The notes beneath the pieces are model-generated. The model saw only the letters and a program-made list of their open reading frames with translations, was not told the DNA's origin and searched no databases. Position numbers and translations under genes: made by a program. Below, in pieces: positions 1-10,299 of a stretch of DNA of 64,000 nt (the stretch's first letter is position 1; each line of letters starts with the position of its first letter). Where the stretch lies: the NCBI RefSeq assembly GCF_012277295.1, contig NZ_CP051156.1:1426001-1490000 (forward strand), given 5' to 3'. Source of the stretch: Wolbachia endosymbiont of Ctenocephalides felis wCfeT. GTDB taxonomy: Bacteria; Pseudomonadota; Alphaproteobacteria; Rickettsiales; Anaplasmataceae.

Positions 1-1823
1 TAGGATTAGCACTCGCATCTCCGATTAAGGTTGCTATTGACTTTGAGAGTGCCATGGCTGATGTGAAGAAAGTGGTAGAATTTAATAAAGAAACAAAAGA
101 AGCTGATGAATTTGCACAAAAGTTAAAGGAAATGTCGCGTACTATACCGCTATCTGCAACAGAATTAGCTCAAATAGCTGCAAGTGGAGGGCAACTTGGT
201 ATTCCAAAAGGTGACCTTTTTAAATTTACAGAAACAGTGGCAAAAATGTCAACTGCTTTTGATATGTCTGCAGAACAAGCAGGTGATTCTATAGCCAAAC
301 TTGCTAATGTTTACGATATTAAAGTTAGTGAAATGGAACATGTTGGTAATGTGATTAACCACCTGTCAGATAACACTGCTGCTAAAGCGAGAGATATGGT
401 ACAAGCATTAGGCATAGTTGGTGGTACTGCAAAGCAATTTGGATTAAAATTTGAAGAAACAAGCAGCTTAGTAAATGCTTTCATTAGTTTGGGTAAACAA
501 CCAGCAAAAGCAGCAACTGCGATAAACGCTCTACTTTCAAAACTTCAGACTGCTGAAGGGCAAGGACAAGAGTTTAAAGCAGCACTAGAGGACATAGGTA
601 TAACTGCAGAAGAAATGGCACAAAGAATTGGTGAAAATGGCCAAGAAGCATTACTTTACTTTTTTGAAACATTGGAAAAAGTAGATAACCAAGAACGCTC
701 TAAAATTCTTATGAAGCTATTTGGCCAAGAATACCAAGATGATATTGCACTGCTGGTGGGAAGCTTAAAAAAATATAAAGAAGCCATAACTCATTTAGCT
801 GACAAAGAAAAGTATAAAAAATCTATGGAGAAAGAATTCGAAAATCGCGCAAAGACGACAGCCAATAACTTACGGCTACTAAGAAATACAATAGCAGAGC
901 TAGGAATGAACTTAGGCTCAGTAATGCTACCTCCTTTAAATTGGATAAGTGAAGTTTTGAGGTCTGTATCCACAGGTATAGCTTGGTTTGCAGAGAAGTG
1001 TCCAATTATTACTACTGGAATCATGAGCATAATTTCACTTTTGATTCTTGGTAAGATTGCGATGGTGAGTTTTGGTTATGCAATTGCTCTTGTTAAAGGT
1101 GGAGCTGCAACTTTATCAGTTATTTTGCATGGACCGCTTGGATCAGCACTAGTGGCATTATCATCATATGTGATTCCTGCGGTAGTTACAGGCTTCAGAG
1201 TATTAACAGCAGCAATGATCAGTAATCCCATAGGAGCTGTTGTTGCTTTACTTGCAACCGGTGCAATTCTCGTAATTAGTAATTGGGAAAAAGTGAAAGA
1301 CTTCTTTGCTGGTCTTTGGGAATATATAAAATCGATAATAAAACCAATCGGTGAAGCTTTCTCATGGCTTGGAAGTACAGTTAGTAGTATATTTGGCGGG
1401 GTTTCTGAAAATAGCCCAATAAAAGAATTAGAGAAAAGTGTTGTTCCACTCACCGATGGAAAAGTTGTCAGTGCCCTCTCTCAAAATAGCGTGTTGAATA
1501 ACGGAAACCCTTTATTAAGTAATAGTGTGCTGAAAGAAATTTCTCAAAATAGCTGGAATAACGTTGAAGGGTTTAAAATAAAACATTCTATTGAAGAACA
1601 TAAAAAGACTGTAGGAAATGAAGAAAAAGATAAGGAACCAAGGGAGTATTTTAAAAACAAATGTGAGAATAAAACTTTCAATCAAACTCAACACAATTAT
1701 TTCAACATAAGTGTACAAACAGCACCAAATCAGGACATTCGTAGTCTTGCTGATGAAGTGATAAAAAGAATAAGAGAGAAGTCACGTGATGTACTTTTTG
1801 ATGCTCCGGAAACCTTCTGCTAA
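1..1823 (+). CDS. Phage tail tape measure protein, 5' end outside the window
   Basis: This is the C-terminal part of a tail tape measure protein, which sets tail length during virion assembly and occupies the tail lumen. The frame is open from base 3, so the first ATG at 54 is internal: the residues before it continue a typical TP901-type tape-measure core (phase ASPIKVAIDFESAM). The visible part has a helical N-terminal domain. A long hydrophobic stretch with several candidate membrane segments follows at about residues 315-415 from the ATG at 54, and then a polar tail. Its stop overlaps the next ATG by one base (TAATG), as expected of a co-translated tail operon U-X-D downstream. The order matches P2-like tails and WO prophages. 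Incomplete only because the window begins here. Confidence 0.85.
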   Translation, partial: GLALASPIKVAIDFESAMADVKKVVEFNKETKEADEFAQKLKEMSRTIPLSATELAQIAASGGQLGIPKGDLFKFTETVAKMSTAFDMSAEQAGDSIAKLANVYDIKVSEMEHVGNVINHLSDNTAAKARDMVQALGIVGGTAKQFGLKFEETSSLVNAFISLGKQPAKAATAINALLSKLQTAEGQGQEFKAALEDIGITAEEMAQRIGENGQEALLYFFETLEKVDNQERSKILMKLFGQEYQDDIALLVGSLKKYKEAITHLADKEKYKKSMEKEFENRAKTTANNLRLLRNTIAELGMNLGSVMLPPLNWISEVLRSVSTGIAWFAEKCPIITTGIMSIISLLILGKIAMVSFGYAIALVKGGAATLSVILHGPLGSALVALSSYVIPAVVTGFRVLTAAMISNPIGAVVALLATGAILVISNWEKVKDFFAGLWEYIKSIIKPIGEAFSWLGSTVSSIFGGVSENSPIKELEKSVVPLTDGKVVSALSQNSVLNNGNPLLSNSVLKEISQNSWNNVEGFKIKHSIEEHKKTVGNEEKDKEPREYFKNKCENKTFNQTQHNYFNISVQTAPNQDIRSLADEVIKRIREKSRDVLFDAPETFC

Positions 1824-2179
1824 TGTTATCGTTTGGTCCATATAAATTTACTCCAACAAGCTTAAAATATAACAAAGAAAACCGTTGGAGTGTTATTGAA
1901 TGTATAGGTAAAATCCCATCGCTTCAAAACATTGGTCAAGGAGTGGAAAATGTAGACTTAGAGGGTACTATTTACCTTCATAATTTTAATGGACAAAACC
2001 AACTAAAGAATATGAAAGAAGTGGAAAAAGATCAGGAAAAACATACTTTAGTGGATAGTTCAGGCAATGTTTTGGGGCAATTTGTGATTACACGATTAGA
2101 AGAAAAGCAGATGTATTTTTTTCCCAATGGACTACCAAAAAAAGTTGAATTTAGTGTGAGTTTGAAAAGGTATTCATGA
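1823..2179 (+). CDS. Phage tail protein U (P2 gpU-like)
   Basis: A 118-residue protein resembling the P2 gpU family, a tail completion or terminator protein acting at the end of the tail tube. Visible family features are the N-terminal GPYKF segment, a central LEGTIY strand followed by a GQ motif, the LVDSSGNVLGQFVI stretch and a final basic strand ending in SLKRYS. It starts on the ATG that overlaps the tape-measure stop and ends with an ATGA overlap into the X gene, so translation is probably coupled across the three. Length is normal for the family. The call rests on motif pattern plus gene order. Confidence 0.8.
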   Translation: MLSFGPYKFTPTSLKYNKENRWSVIECIGKIPSLQNIGQGVENVDLEGTIYLHNFNGQNQLKNMKEVEKDQEKHTLVDSSGNVLGQFVITRLEEKQMYFFPNGLPKKVEFSVSLKRYS

Positions 2180-2391
2180 CGACGTACTACACTACAAAAG
2201 AAAATGAAATGCTGGACTTTATTTGCTGGAAACATTATGGCTCAACTGAGGGAGGAATAGTAGAATTAGTGCTAGAAATCAATACAGGGCTTGCTGAATA
2301 TGGTAGCTTTTTGCCAGCGGGATTGAAGATTAAATTGCCTGAAGTTCAACAACCATTAAAAAAATCAACTTTGAAAATTTGGGACAAATAA
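2176..2391 (+). CDS. Phage tail protein X (LysM-like)
   Basis: A 71-residue protein of the tail-X type: a small LysM-like domain starting with a T-x-x-x-x-E-M-L-D-x-I-C-W-x-H-Y-G pattern and ending in a P-A-G-L-x-I-x-L-P strand. In P2-like phages X lies between U and D and is required for tail assembly, probably linked to the baseplate or peptidoglycan contact. The start overlaps the U stop by four bases and the stop abuts the ATG of the D gene with no gap. The size fits the family (about 65-75 residues). Confidence 0.8.
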   Translation: MTTYYTTKENEMLDFICWKHYGSTEGGIVELVLEINTGLAEYGSFLPAGLKIKLPEVQQPLKKSTLKIWDK

Positions 2392-3333
2392 ATGAAACCA
2401 GACTTTTACATCGAAGGAAGCGAACAAATAAAGAACAATCTAATATCATTACGTCTTACTGACGAATCAGGGACTATAGATGACATAGTTGAGATATGTG
2501 TGGATTATAAAGATGAAAGTGTAAAGATTCCTGATGAATTAAATATTTCCTTGGGTTACAGGGAAAGAGGAGTAGTACATATGGGCATATATACAATTAA
2601 TGAGGTTACAATACAGAGCCCGCCTAAAACCCTTCTAATCAAAGCCCATGCAACAAATTTAAAATTATCGCTAAAAGAGACAGTATCTAAATCATGGGAT
2701 CAAATTACTTTGGGTAACTTAGTGAAAGAAATAGCAGAAAAACATGGATATGGATATAAAGTTGCAGAAGAATTTGAAAATGTGCTAATTTCACATATTA
2801 ATCAAATTGAAGAAAGTGATATTAGCTTGCTCACAAAAATAGCAATAGAACGTGAAGCAATAGCAAAGCTAGCTGGCGGGTATATAGTATTTGTTCCAAA
2901 AGGTAAAGCAAAGTTAGCAACAGGAAAAGTGCTGGGGACAACAACAATTACACCTCAAGACGTAATAAATTGGAAAGTACACTTTACCGTTAGTAGATAT
3001 AACTCAGTGATTGCGAAATGGCATAGTTATGACAGTGGAAAAACAACATCAGAAACAGCAGGCTCTGGTAGCCCAAGTTATACTATACAGACACCTTACT
3101 CAAATGCAGAATCAGCGCTAAGTGCAGCTACAGCAAAGCTTAAACAACTAAAGCGAAATAATGCAACATTAGATATTACTATGCCTGGTAATCCAGAGTT
3201 ACTTGCAGAGGCTAAACTCAGTTTACTAGGATTTCATCAAGACATAGATGGTGAATGGGTAATTGACAGAGCAGAGCATGTGTTAGATGGTTCTGGTTAT
3301 CGCACCACATTATCTGCTTCCATAAGTAAATGA
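2392..3333 (+). CDS. Phage late control D / tail hub protein (gpD-like)
   Basis: A 313-residue homologue of P2 gpD, the tail hub protein related to T4 gp27 and VgrG N-domains. The N-terminal half contains the barrel pattern (DIVEICVDYKDE, then LNISLGYRERG), the middle a helical segment (TLGNLVKEIAEKHGY) and the C-terminal part the second barrel, with an A-x-x-x-L-K-Q-L-K-R helix and a closing strand around the GYRTTLSAS segment. It follows X directly, completing the U-X-D order. It is the last recognisable structural gene of the module here; cargo-type genes follow after a 42-base gap. Confidence 0.8.
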   Translation: MKPDFYIEGSEQIKNNLISLRLTDESGTIDDIVEICVDYKDESVKIPDELNISLGYRERGVVHMGIYTINEVTIQSPPKTLLIKAHATNLKLSLKETVSKSWDQITLGNLVKEIAEKHGYGYKVAEEFENVLISHINQIEESDISLLTKIAIEREAIAKLAGGYIVFVPKGKAKLATGKVLGTTTITPQDVINWKVHFTVSRYNSVIAKWHSYDSGKTTSETAGSGSPSYTIQTPYSNAESALSAATAKLKQLKRNNATLDITMPGNPELLAEAKLSLLGFHQDIDGEWVIDRAEHVLDGSGYRTTLSASISK

Positions 3334-3375
3334 AAGCGATGTTAGGAGAAAATTAAGTGAATTATCTATTTAATA

Positions 3376-3915
3376 TTGGAAAAAATGTCACACATGAACA
3401 AGTTAGATCAGAATACAAAAGATAAGCTACATTTCTGGTGGTTTATAGTAGCAGTAATATGTGTTATTATCACCTACTACTGGATGAAAAGCAGAGCTAC
3501 CAGTAATTATGAAGAGGTACTAAAGGTTGCTTCTAAGAGCTGTAACCTGGCAGTTATAGAATTTTCAGTGAAAAATCTCTTAGATGTTAATGCACGAATT
3601 CCAGAATTAACAGCGCTACATTATGCATCGGGAGCAGGATGCTTAGAGGTTGTTAAATTTTTAACAAAGGAAGGAGCAGATATAAATGCTGCAAAATATG
3701 AAAGGTGGACAGCATTACATTCTGCTGCATATAAAGGAAATTTGGAAATAATTAGTTTTTTATTAGAAAAGGGTGCAAATCCTAAAATTAGAAGTAAAGA
3801 TGGAAAAAATCCTAGAGACGTAGCTGTACTAAGATCGCGGCACAATAAGGATAAGCCGTATGACGAAATAATAAAGCTACTTGCAAACGCGGAAGACAAG
3901 TTCCAAGCCAATTAG
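3376..3915 (+). CDS. Ankyrin-repeat protein with an N-terminal membrane anchor
   Basis: A 179-residue protein with one hydrophobic segment near residues 15-32 (the FWWFIVAVICVIITYYW core) followed by two clear ankyrin repeats and a partial one (LTALHYASGAGCLEVVKFL, then WTALHSAAYKGNLEIISFL). The repeats are predicted to mediate protein binding; no enzymatic domain is visible. Three closely spaced in-frame ATGs (3376, 3385, 3394) make the exact start uncertain. It lies just after the tail genes and before a membrane coiled-coil gene and a patatin gene, a position that in WO prophages often carries genes aimed at the host. Whether it is exported is not shown by the sequence. Confidence 0.75.
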   Translation: MEKMSHMNKLDQNTKDKLHFWWFIVAVICVIITYYWMKSRATSNYEEVLKVASKSCNLAVIEFSVKNLLDVNARIPELTALHYASGAGCLEVVKFLTKEGADINAAKYERWTALHSAAYKGNLEIISFLLEKGANPKIRSKDGKNPRDVAVLRSRHNKDKPYDEIIKLLANAEDKFQAN

Positions 3916-3973
3916 TAACTATTTTTAGAAAAATATAAAATACTTAACCATAAAGCTTCAAACTTTACCAGAC

Positions 3974-4207
3974 ATGAAAAACCAAAACACAGGGAAAATC
4001 CCAATTACAGTAATTATTACAATAACACTACAAACAGTAGCAGCAATCTGGTGGCTTGCCAAGCTTGATTTGCGTGTGCATATGCATGACAAGCTTATAG
4101 AACAGAATAGTAGATTAAAAGAAATAGTCTATCGCCTGGAAGAGAGAGTAAAGAACCTCACCGAAGAAATTGATGAACTTGAAAATCAACTTTTCAGGCC
4201 AAAATAA
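3974..4207 (+). CDS. Small membrane protein with coiled coil (WO-type hypothetical)
   Basis: A 77-residue protein: a short polar N-terminus, one hydrophobic helix at about residues 10-29 (ITVIITITLQTVAAIWWLA), then a strongly charged heptad-like helix to the end, typical of a coiled coil. The layout resembles small phage spanin- or holin-associated proteins, but no family motif allows that call. It sits between the anchored ankyrin gene and the patatin gene with short gaps (58 and 34 bases), so the three may be transcribed with the tail operon. Function unknown. Confidence 0.55.
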   Translation: MKNQNTGKIPITVIITITLQTVAAIWWLAKLDLRVHMHDKLIEQNSRLKEIVYRLEERVKNLTEEIDELENQLFRPK

Positions 4208-4241
4208 TAGGTAACAACTTAATTCAAAACTATTTTTGTGA

Positions 4242-5171
4242 ATGACAAAATACATTTTATCTGTTGACGGAGGTGGCATTAGAGGGATCATTCCTGCCAT
4301 TATTCTTGCAGAAATAGAGCAAAGAACAGGAAAGCCTATTTCAGAAATTTTTGACTTAATGGCTGGTACTTCCACAGGTGGAATAGTTGTTGCAGGGCTC
4401 TGTAAAAAGGATAATACAGGAAACCCTCAATACTCAGCAAGTGATTTAGTTGATCTTTATAAAGAGTACGGACCTTACATTTTTAAATCTTCATTTTTAA
4501 GAAGGTCAATATTTTCATGGTTAAACGGTGCTCAGTATCCATATCAAAATATAGAGAACATACTACACAAGTATTTTGGTGACGCCACTCTTGCAGACGC
4601 TTCAAACAACTTATTACTCACTAGCTACGATATTCGTAACAACTGTCCTTTCTTTTTTAAGAATTGGAAAGAAGATAGAAAATTCATTAAATTAAAGGAC
4701 GCATTAAGAGCAACAACTGCCGCTCCTACTTACTTTGCTCCAAAATATCTAAAAATTAATGAGGTAGAAAGAATCTTAATTGATGGAGGAGTTTTTTCAA
4801 ATAACCCTGCGGCATGTGCATATGCAAGTGCAAAAAGACTATTTCCAAATGACGATATAGTACTTCTGTCCATTGGCAGTGGTAGATTAAATAGCAACAT
4901 AAATAATTCAAAAAAATTAGGAAAAATAGGATGGATAAAACCTTTAATAAACGTGATGTTTGCCTCTGGACTTGACTGTGTTAACTATCAATTAAGTCAG
5001 ATTATTGAAAACAACTATATAAGGATTCAATCACAACTCACAATCGCATCTGTTGAAATGGACAATGCTACACATAAAAATATAAAACGCCTACGAAATG
5101 AAGCTCAAGCTATGATTAAATGTAATCACGAAGTAATTGATAAATTCTGTACATATTTTCTCTCTAAATAG
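4242..5171 (+). CDS. Patatin-like phospholipase
   Basis: A 309-residue patatin-family lipid acyl hydrolase. All catalytic elements are present: the oxyanion-hole loop GGGIRG (10-15), the nucleophile elbow GTSTG with Ser44, and the dyad aspartate in DGG (Asp181). The fold runs from the start to about residue 210, and there is no signal peptide. Proteins of this type cleave acyl groups from phospholipids. WO prophages commonly carry such a gene next to the tail module, where roles in host lysis or membrane modification have been proposed but not proven. Length and motif spacing suggest an active enzyme. Confidence 0.9.
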   Translation: MTKYILSVDGGGIRGIIPAIILAEIEQRTGKPISEIFDLMAGTSTGGIVVAGLCKKDNTGNPQYSASDLVDLYKEYGPYIFKSSFLRRSIFSWLNGAQYPYQNIENILHKYFGDATLADASNNLLLTSYDIRNNCPFFFKNWKEDRKFIKLKDALRATTAAPTYFAPKYLKINEVERILIDGGVFSNNPAACAYASAKRLFPNDDIVLLSIGSGRLNSNINNSKKLGKIGWIKPLINVMFASGLDCVNYQLSQIIENNYIRIQSQLTIASVEMDNATHKNIKRLRNEAQAMIKCNHEVIDKFCTYFLSK

Positions 5172-5254
5172 CAAGCTTTCCCAAATTGATAAAGTTTACT
5201 ATTATACGTTTTTTGGATTTAGAAGTGTCATTACCATAAGAATTTCTTTTTTAA

Positions 5255-5283
5255 TTGAAAAAGTTTTTAATATATGGTATAAT
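5255..5283 (+). promoter_or_regulatory. Predicted sigma70-type promoter of the toxin-antitoxin pair
   Basis: TTGAAA at 5255-5260, a 17-base spacer and TATAAT at 5278-5283, a perfect -10 box with optimal spacing, about 30 bases before the antitoxin ATG at 5313. It is the best promoter match in this part of the window and indicates the pair is transcribed independently of the tail operon. Confidence 0.7.
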
Positions 5284-5312
5284 AAAGTTAATTTAGGATA
5301 TGGATATTATAT

Positions 5313-5531
5313 ATGAGTATTGCAGTAAATCTCGATGAAGAGTTAGTTAAGTCAGCACAATCTCACTCTACTTTACAGAGTCGCTCTGTGCAACAGCAAA
5401 TTGAATATTGGGCTAAGGTTGGTAAGGTTGTTGAAGAAAATCCTGAGTTAAGCTACAGTATAATTAAAGAAATTTTATTAGGTCTTGAAGATGTCAAAGC
5501 AGGGAATGTTGAGGAATATAAACCTATTTAG
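5313..5531 (+). CDS. ParD-like antitoxin of a toxin-antitoxin pair
   Basis: A 72-residue protein with the pattern of ParD-like antitoxins: an N-terminal basic/strand part (SIAVNLDEELVKSAQ), then the SRSVQQQIEYWAKVGKVVEENP helix region that in the family forms a ribbon-helix-helix-type DNA-binding dimer, and an acidic C-terminal tail that would wrap the toxin. It is followed after two bases by a RelE/ParE-type toxin gene, and a consensus promoter sits upstream. By family knowledge it should neutralise the toxin and repress its own promoter. WO prophages often carry this pair after the patatin region. Confidence 0.8.
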   Translation: MSIAVNLDEELVKSAQSHSTLQSRSVQQQIEYWAKVGKVVEENPELSYSIIKEILLGLEDVKAGNVEEYKPI

Positions 5532-5533
5532 CT

Positions 5534-5824
5534 GTGAAAGTTCTTATAACTAATGCTTTTAAACGGTCAATGAAGAAATTGCATAGTAATCAATTACCTA
5601 AGCTTGAAGAAGCTATAAAACAAATTCAAAATCACCCATATATCGGAGAGCAAAAAGTAGGTGATCTTGCTGGTATTTATGTATATAAGTTCTTTATTTT
5701 TAATCAATTAATTTTACTTGCTTACCTTTATAATGAGCAAAATAATGAATTAACACTTTTTGCACTTGCCCCACATGAAAATTTTTATAGAGACTTGAAG
5801 AAGCAAATTAAAGATATCACTTAG
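5534..5824 (+). CDS. RelE/ParE-family toxin
   Basis: A 96-residue RelE/ParE-fold protein starting with GTG two bases after the antitoxin stop. Family features are the helical start (FKRSMKKLHSNQLPKLEEAIKQI), the NHPYIGEQKVGDLAGIYVYKF strand region, and the LILLAYLY and LTLFALAPHENFYRDLKK segments near the C-terminus. RelE members cleave mRNA at the ribosome and ParE members inhibit gyrase; the sequence does not decide between them. Length is normal, so the toxin looks intact. The low-efficiency GTG start would favour excess antitoxin. Confidence 0.8.
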   Translation: MKVLITNAFKRSMKKLHSNQLPKLEEAIKQIQNHPYIGEQKVGDLAGIYVYKFFIFNQLILLAYLYNEQNNELTLFALAPHENFYRDLKKQIKDIT

Positions 5825-6426
5825 CTCTATAAAAAAACATACAATTATAATTCAGTAGGTACATTCTAAAAACTAAATCTTTATAATGAGATAGCTAGTT
5901 GCCTCGTCTATATTTCCTGCATTAACTGCAAAAATTCCAATCATCACTTTCCACAATTATTAAGCTGATTAAATTTGTTGCCTGGTTATCAATGAGTAGA
6001 ATCGCTCTTGGCTTACAATATGCATACAAAAACATTGACTCCTTGGAATTTCTCATGTTTTAAGTAGCCTATTACTCACCTATTAAATAGTAGCTGCCCT
6101 TTTTCTTAAAAAGCTTGAAAGACGAATGCATTAAAAAAGTGGGCCAACTTCTTGCTTTTTATTTCTTCATAACCGAAATGTCTCCAGTAAGAAGCTCATT
6201 TAATTCCATAACAAAGATATTTTGTAGCATGATAGCTTGAGTTATTTTTTTATCCATTTTATGATTATTAAATACCTCACTATTCCTATTCAAAACCTAA
6301 CATCTTAGTTGCAATATTAAGAAAATGAACTTACATACCTAATCTTAACGTATTAGATATATATTATAATATCTTCATATAGCTTAATATTTAATTAATT
6401 ACGCAATCATTAGTTGTAAAAATAGC
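5825..6426. other. Non-coding stretch after the toxin gene
   Basis: About 600 bases without a supported gene. On the minus strand a 32-codon frame (roughly 6,165-6,263) starts with an ATG, but it has no recognisable family and no extension. I see scattered stops in all frames and no clear element ends; it may be decayed coding sequence. Confidence 0.4.
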
Positions 6427-6455
6427 TTGCACCTAGTGTAAAAATGGAATATACT
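6427..6455 (+). promoter_or_regulatory. Predicted promoter of the ankyrin-HTH-ligA gene group
   Basis: TTGCAC at 6427-6432, 17 bases, then TATACT at 6450-6455. Predicted start of transcription is about 80 bases before the GTG start of the ankyrin gene. The following genes are tightly packed, so this promoter may also serve the HTH gene and ligA. Confidence 0.55.
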
Positions 6456-6542
6456 AAAAATAGCAACAAGTAAACATATCATTTTTGCCTGTTGTTGAAG
6501 AGACCAAATTTTTGGAAGTGACACATTTTTTGTGAGGTTGAT

Positions 6543-7331
6543 GTGAATATCGGCAGGTCTTTGAGCCTAATACATAATAAAATTGATAGGTGTAGAAAAT
6601 TTAAGCCTTACCTCTATCTATTCACCACTAGTTGGTTAGGAGCTTTTCTCCTTCGTCTTGCTGCTAAACATGGTTATAAAGACATGTTGCAATTCTTTAT
6701 TGAAAATTTTGCAGATGTAAACGCGCGTGGTGTTAATCGTAATACTGCTTTACATTGTGCTGCTAGAAATGGCCATAAGGATGTTGTCAAACTTCTGCTG
6801 ATTAGTGGTGCAAACATTAATGCTATGAGTAATAAAGGCTCTACACCATTGCATTACTCTGTAAAACGAGGTTTAGAAAGAATAGCTGAAATTCTTCTTG
6901 AAAATAAGGCAAATCCTAACCTTGAAGATGTAGATGGGTGTACTCCTTTGTATCTAGCTATAAAGGCTAAGAGCGATGAAATGGTAAAAATGCTTCTTAG
7001 ACGTGGTGGTAGTGTTCATGTTATCGATAATAATTGTAATACACCTCTACATGCAGCAGTCGATTGTGATTATGAAACAGCGGTAAGTGTACTTTTAAAA
7101 AATGGTGCATATGTAAACGCAACTGATAAGTATGACTGTACACCTCTGCATATAGCTGTAATGAGAAAAAATATCGCAATTACCACAATTTTGTTGAAAC
7201 ATGGGGCAAACGTTCATCTAGAAACTTCAGGACATACAGCATTAGAGATGGCTAAGGCTAATAATAGCAAAAAGATTGTTGAATTACTTATGGAATATGG
7301 AGCTGAATTAAAGCGGGGGAAGTTATGGTAA
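6543..7331 (+). CDS. Ankyrin-repeat protein
   Basis: A 262-residue protein, almost entirely ankyrin repeats: six to seven units from about residue 37 to the end, with repeated T-x-L-H-x-A (for example NTALHCAARNGHKDVVKLLL, STPLHYSV, NTPLHAAV, CTPLHIAV) and a degenerate last unit. It has no membrane segment or catalytic domain. The start is GTG at 6543. The stop overlaps the next gene by seven bases, so it is probably co-translated with a small HTH protein. Such proteins are numerous in Wolbachia and are candidate host-interaction factors; the partner is unknown. Confidence 0.85.
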   Translation: MNIGRSLSLIHNKIDRCRKFKPYLYLFTTSWLGAFLLRLAAKHGYKDMLQFFIENFADVNARGVNRNTALHCAARNGHKDVVKLLLISGANINAMSNKGSTPLHYSVKRGLERIAEILLENKANPNLEDVDGCTPLYLAIKAKSDEMVKMLLRRGGSVHVIDNNCNTPLHAAVDCDYETAVSVLLKNGAYVNATDKYDCTPLHIAVMRKNIAITTILLKHGANVHLETSGHTALEMAKANNSKKIVELLMEYGAELKRGKLW

Positions 7332-7573
7332 AGAAAATAAGAGCAAATGACGATAATGTCAAAAAGGAGTTGTTGAGCATTGTTAAAAGTGCAATTAGGG
7401 AAAATGGTTTGACCCAGAAAGAGGCTGCGAAAGTGCTCGAGACCGATCAACCAAAAATGTCTGCAATTGTAAATTTGAGAACAAAAGGACTAAGCCTAGA
7501 AAAGATTTTCATGTTCTTATCTCTATTGGGTTATGAAGTGGAAATTGTAGTGAGAAAAACTAATTTGAATTAA
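7325..7573 (+). CDS. Small HTH (XRE-like) DNA-binding protein
   Basis: An 82-residue helix-turn-helix protein. The recognition region is LTQKEAAKVLETDQPKMSAI, followed by the conserved GLSLEKIFMFLSLLGYEVEIVV segment, the pattern of single-domain XRE/HigA-like proteins. Similar units occur elsewhere in this window in the WO-type regulators (9,688 and the split gene at 15,380/18,693). It begins inside the last codons of the ankyrin gene (ATG at 7325) and ends 15 bases before ligA, so it lies in a compact group. A regulator role is inferred from the fold; an antitoxin role is possible but no partner toxin is adjacent. Confidence 0.8.
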   Translation: MVKKIRANDDNVKKELLSIVKSAIRENGLTQKEAAKVLETDQPKMSAIVNLRTKGLSLEKIFMFLSLLGYEVEIVVRKTNLN

Positions 7574-9535
<1,962 letters not shown>

Positions 9536-9687
9536 TACTGTTATAGGTTGCCATTAATATCTCTTATAATATTTCTTACTAGCACAACTTTCTCATAGTT
9601 TATGGTATTTTTCCAATAATTTATAATAGATTTATATAAAGTTTCTGCTAACCTTATGCGAATTCTAATATAATAATAATAAGATGA

Positions 9688-9978
9688 ATGGAAATATTGT
9701 ATATTACTAAAGCTCATACAAAAGAAACACTGATACAAATGATAAATAAAGCAATAGATGATAATAAATGGAGCAGTAAAGAAACAGCACATATATTACA
9801 GACAGCTCTCTCGGACATTTCATGCATTAGAAGGTCAAAAGCTGCAAGTTTTTCATTAGCGAGACTTTTAACTTTTTTAGTGAGATTAGATTGCAGGGTA
9901 ACAATTTCAATTAATAGTAAAGAGACTATAAAGCAAATTGAGTATTTTGAGCTTGCAGCGACTTCTGTCTTAACATAA
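9688..9978 (+). CDS. HTH (XRE-like) protein, WO regulator family
   Basis: A 96-residue protein with one HTH unit: ETLIQMINKAIDDNKWSSKE leads into the helices, followed by the SFSLARLLTFLVRLDCRVTISI segment that matches the equivalent part of the other HTH proteins of this window. Typical WO regulators have two such units in tandem, so this is a single-unit version or the half of a decayed gene. An alternative ATG lies at 9684 in another frame. No partner gene is adjacent. A role in transcription control is inferred from the fold only. Confidence 0.6.
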   Translation: MEILYITKAHTKETLIQMINKAIDDNKWSSKETAHILQTALSDISCIRRSKAASFSLARLLTFLVRLDCRVTISINSKETIKQIEYFELAATSVLT

Positions 9979-10253
9979 AACCATGCAAAATTGATGTGTT
10001 GGATACATTACAATTTTAAGGGCAGTTATAGAAGCACTTATACGAGGGTATAGTTTTATACCACCTGAGCCCAAATCGACGTTCTAAGCTAATATGAGAC
10101 AGACATTCTAAAACTTAACACTCTTAATACTCTAAGTTTAATGCATTGCTACTATTGTTAAGGGAATCACAACCAAAAGCAAACTTATATTTTAAATATT
10201 GAATATTTTGCATTAATGATGTATTATTGTTAATAATTTTGGAGCTTTTTTGT
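9979..10253. other. Intergenic stretch before the intron-split gene
   Basis: I see no gene, repeat end or clear promoter in this AT-rich interval. It contains the upstream region of the split Rpn gene, with a GGAG at about 10,241 ahead of the ATG at 10,254. Confidence 0.4.
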
Positions 10254-10299
10254 ATGCCATTTTCTAAATTTTTAGATCCAAAAAAACGATTTAACTTTT
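10254..10299 (+). pseudogene. 5' exon of an Rpn-family gene, split by the group II intron
   Basis: ATG at 10254 opens a frame MPFSKFLDPK, the usual N-terminus of Wolbachia Rpn-type PD-(D/E)XK proteins. The next bases are a run of seven A; with one A fewer the frame reads on as NDLTF up to the intron's first base, and the sequence after the intron continues KLIFGTEKN, which is what the family has next. So the exon is displaced by a +1 A in a homopolymer. Either the spliced gene is frameshifted or slippage restores it. See the intron and 12,535 entries. Confidence 0.65.
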
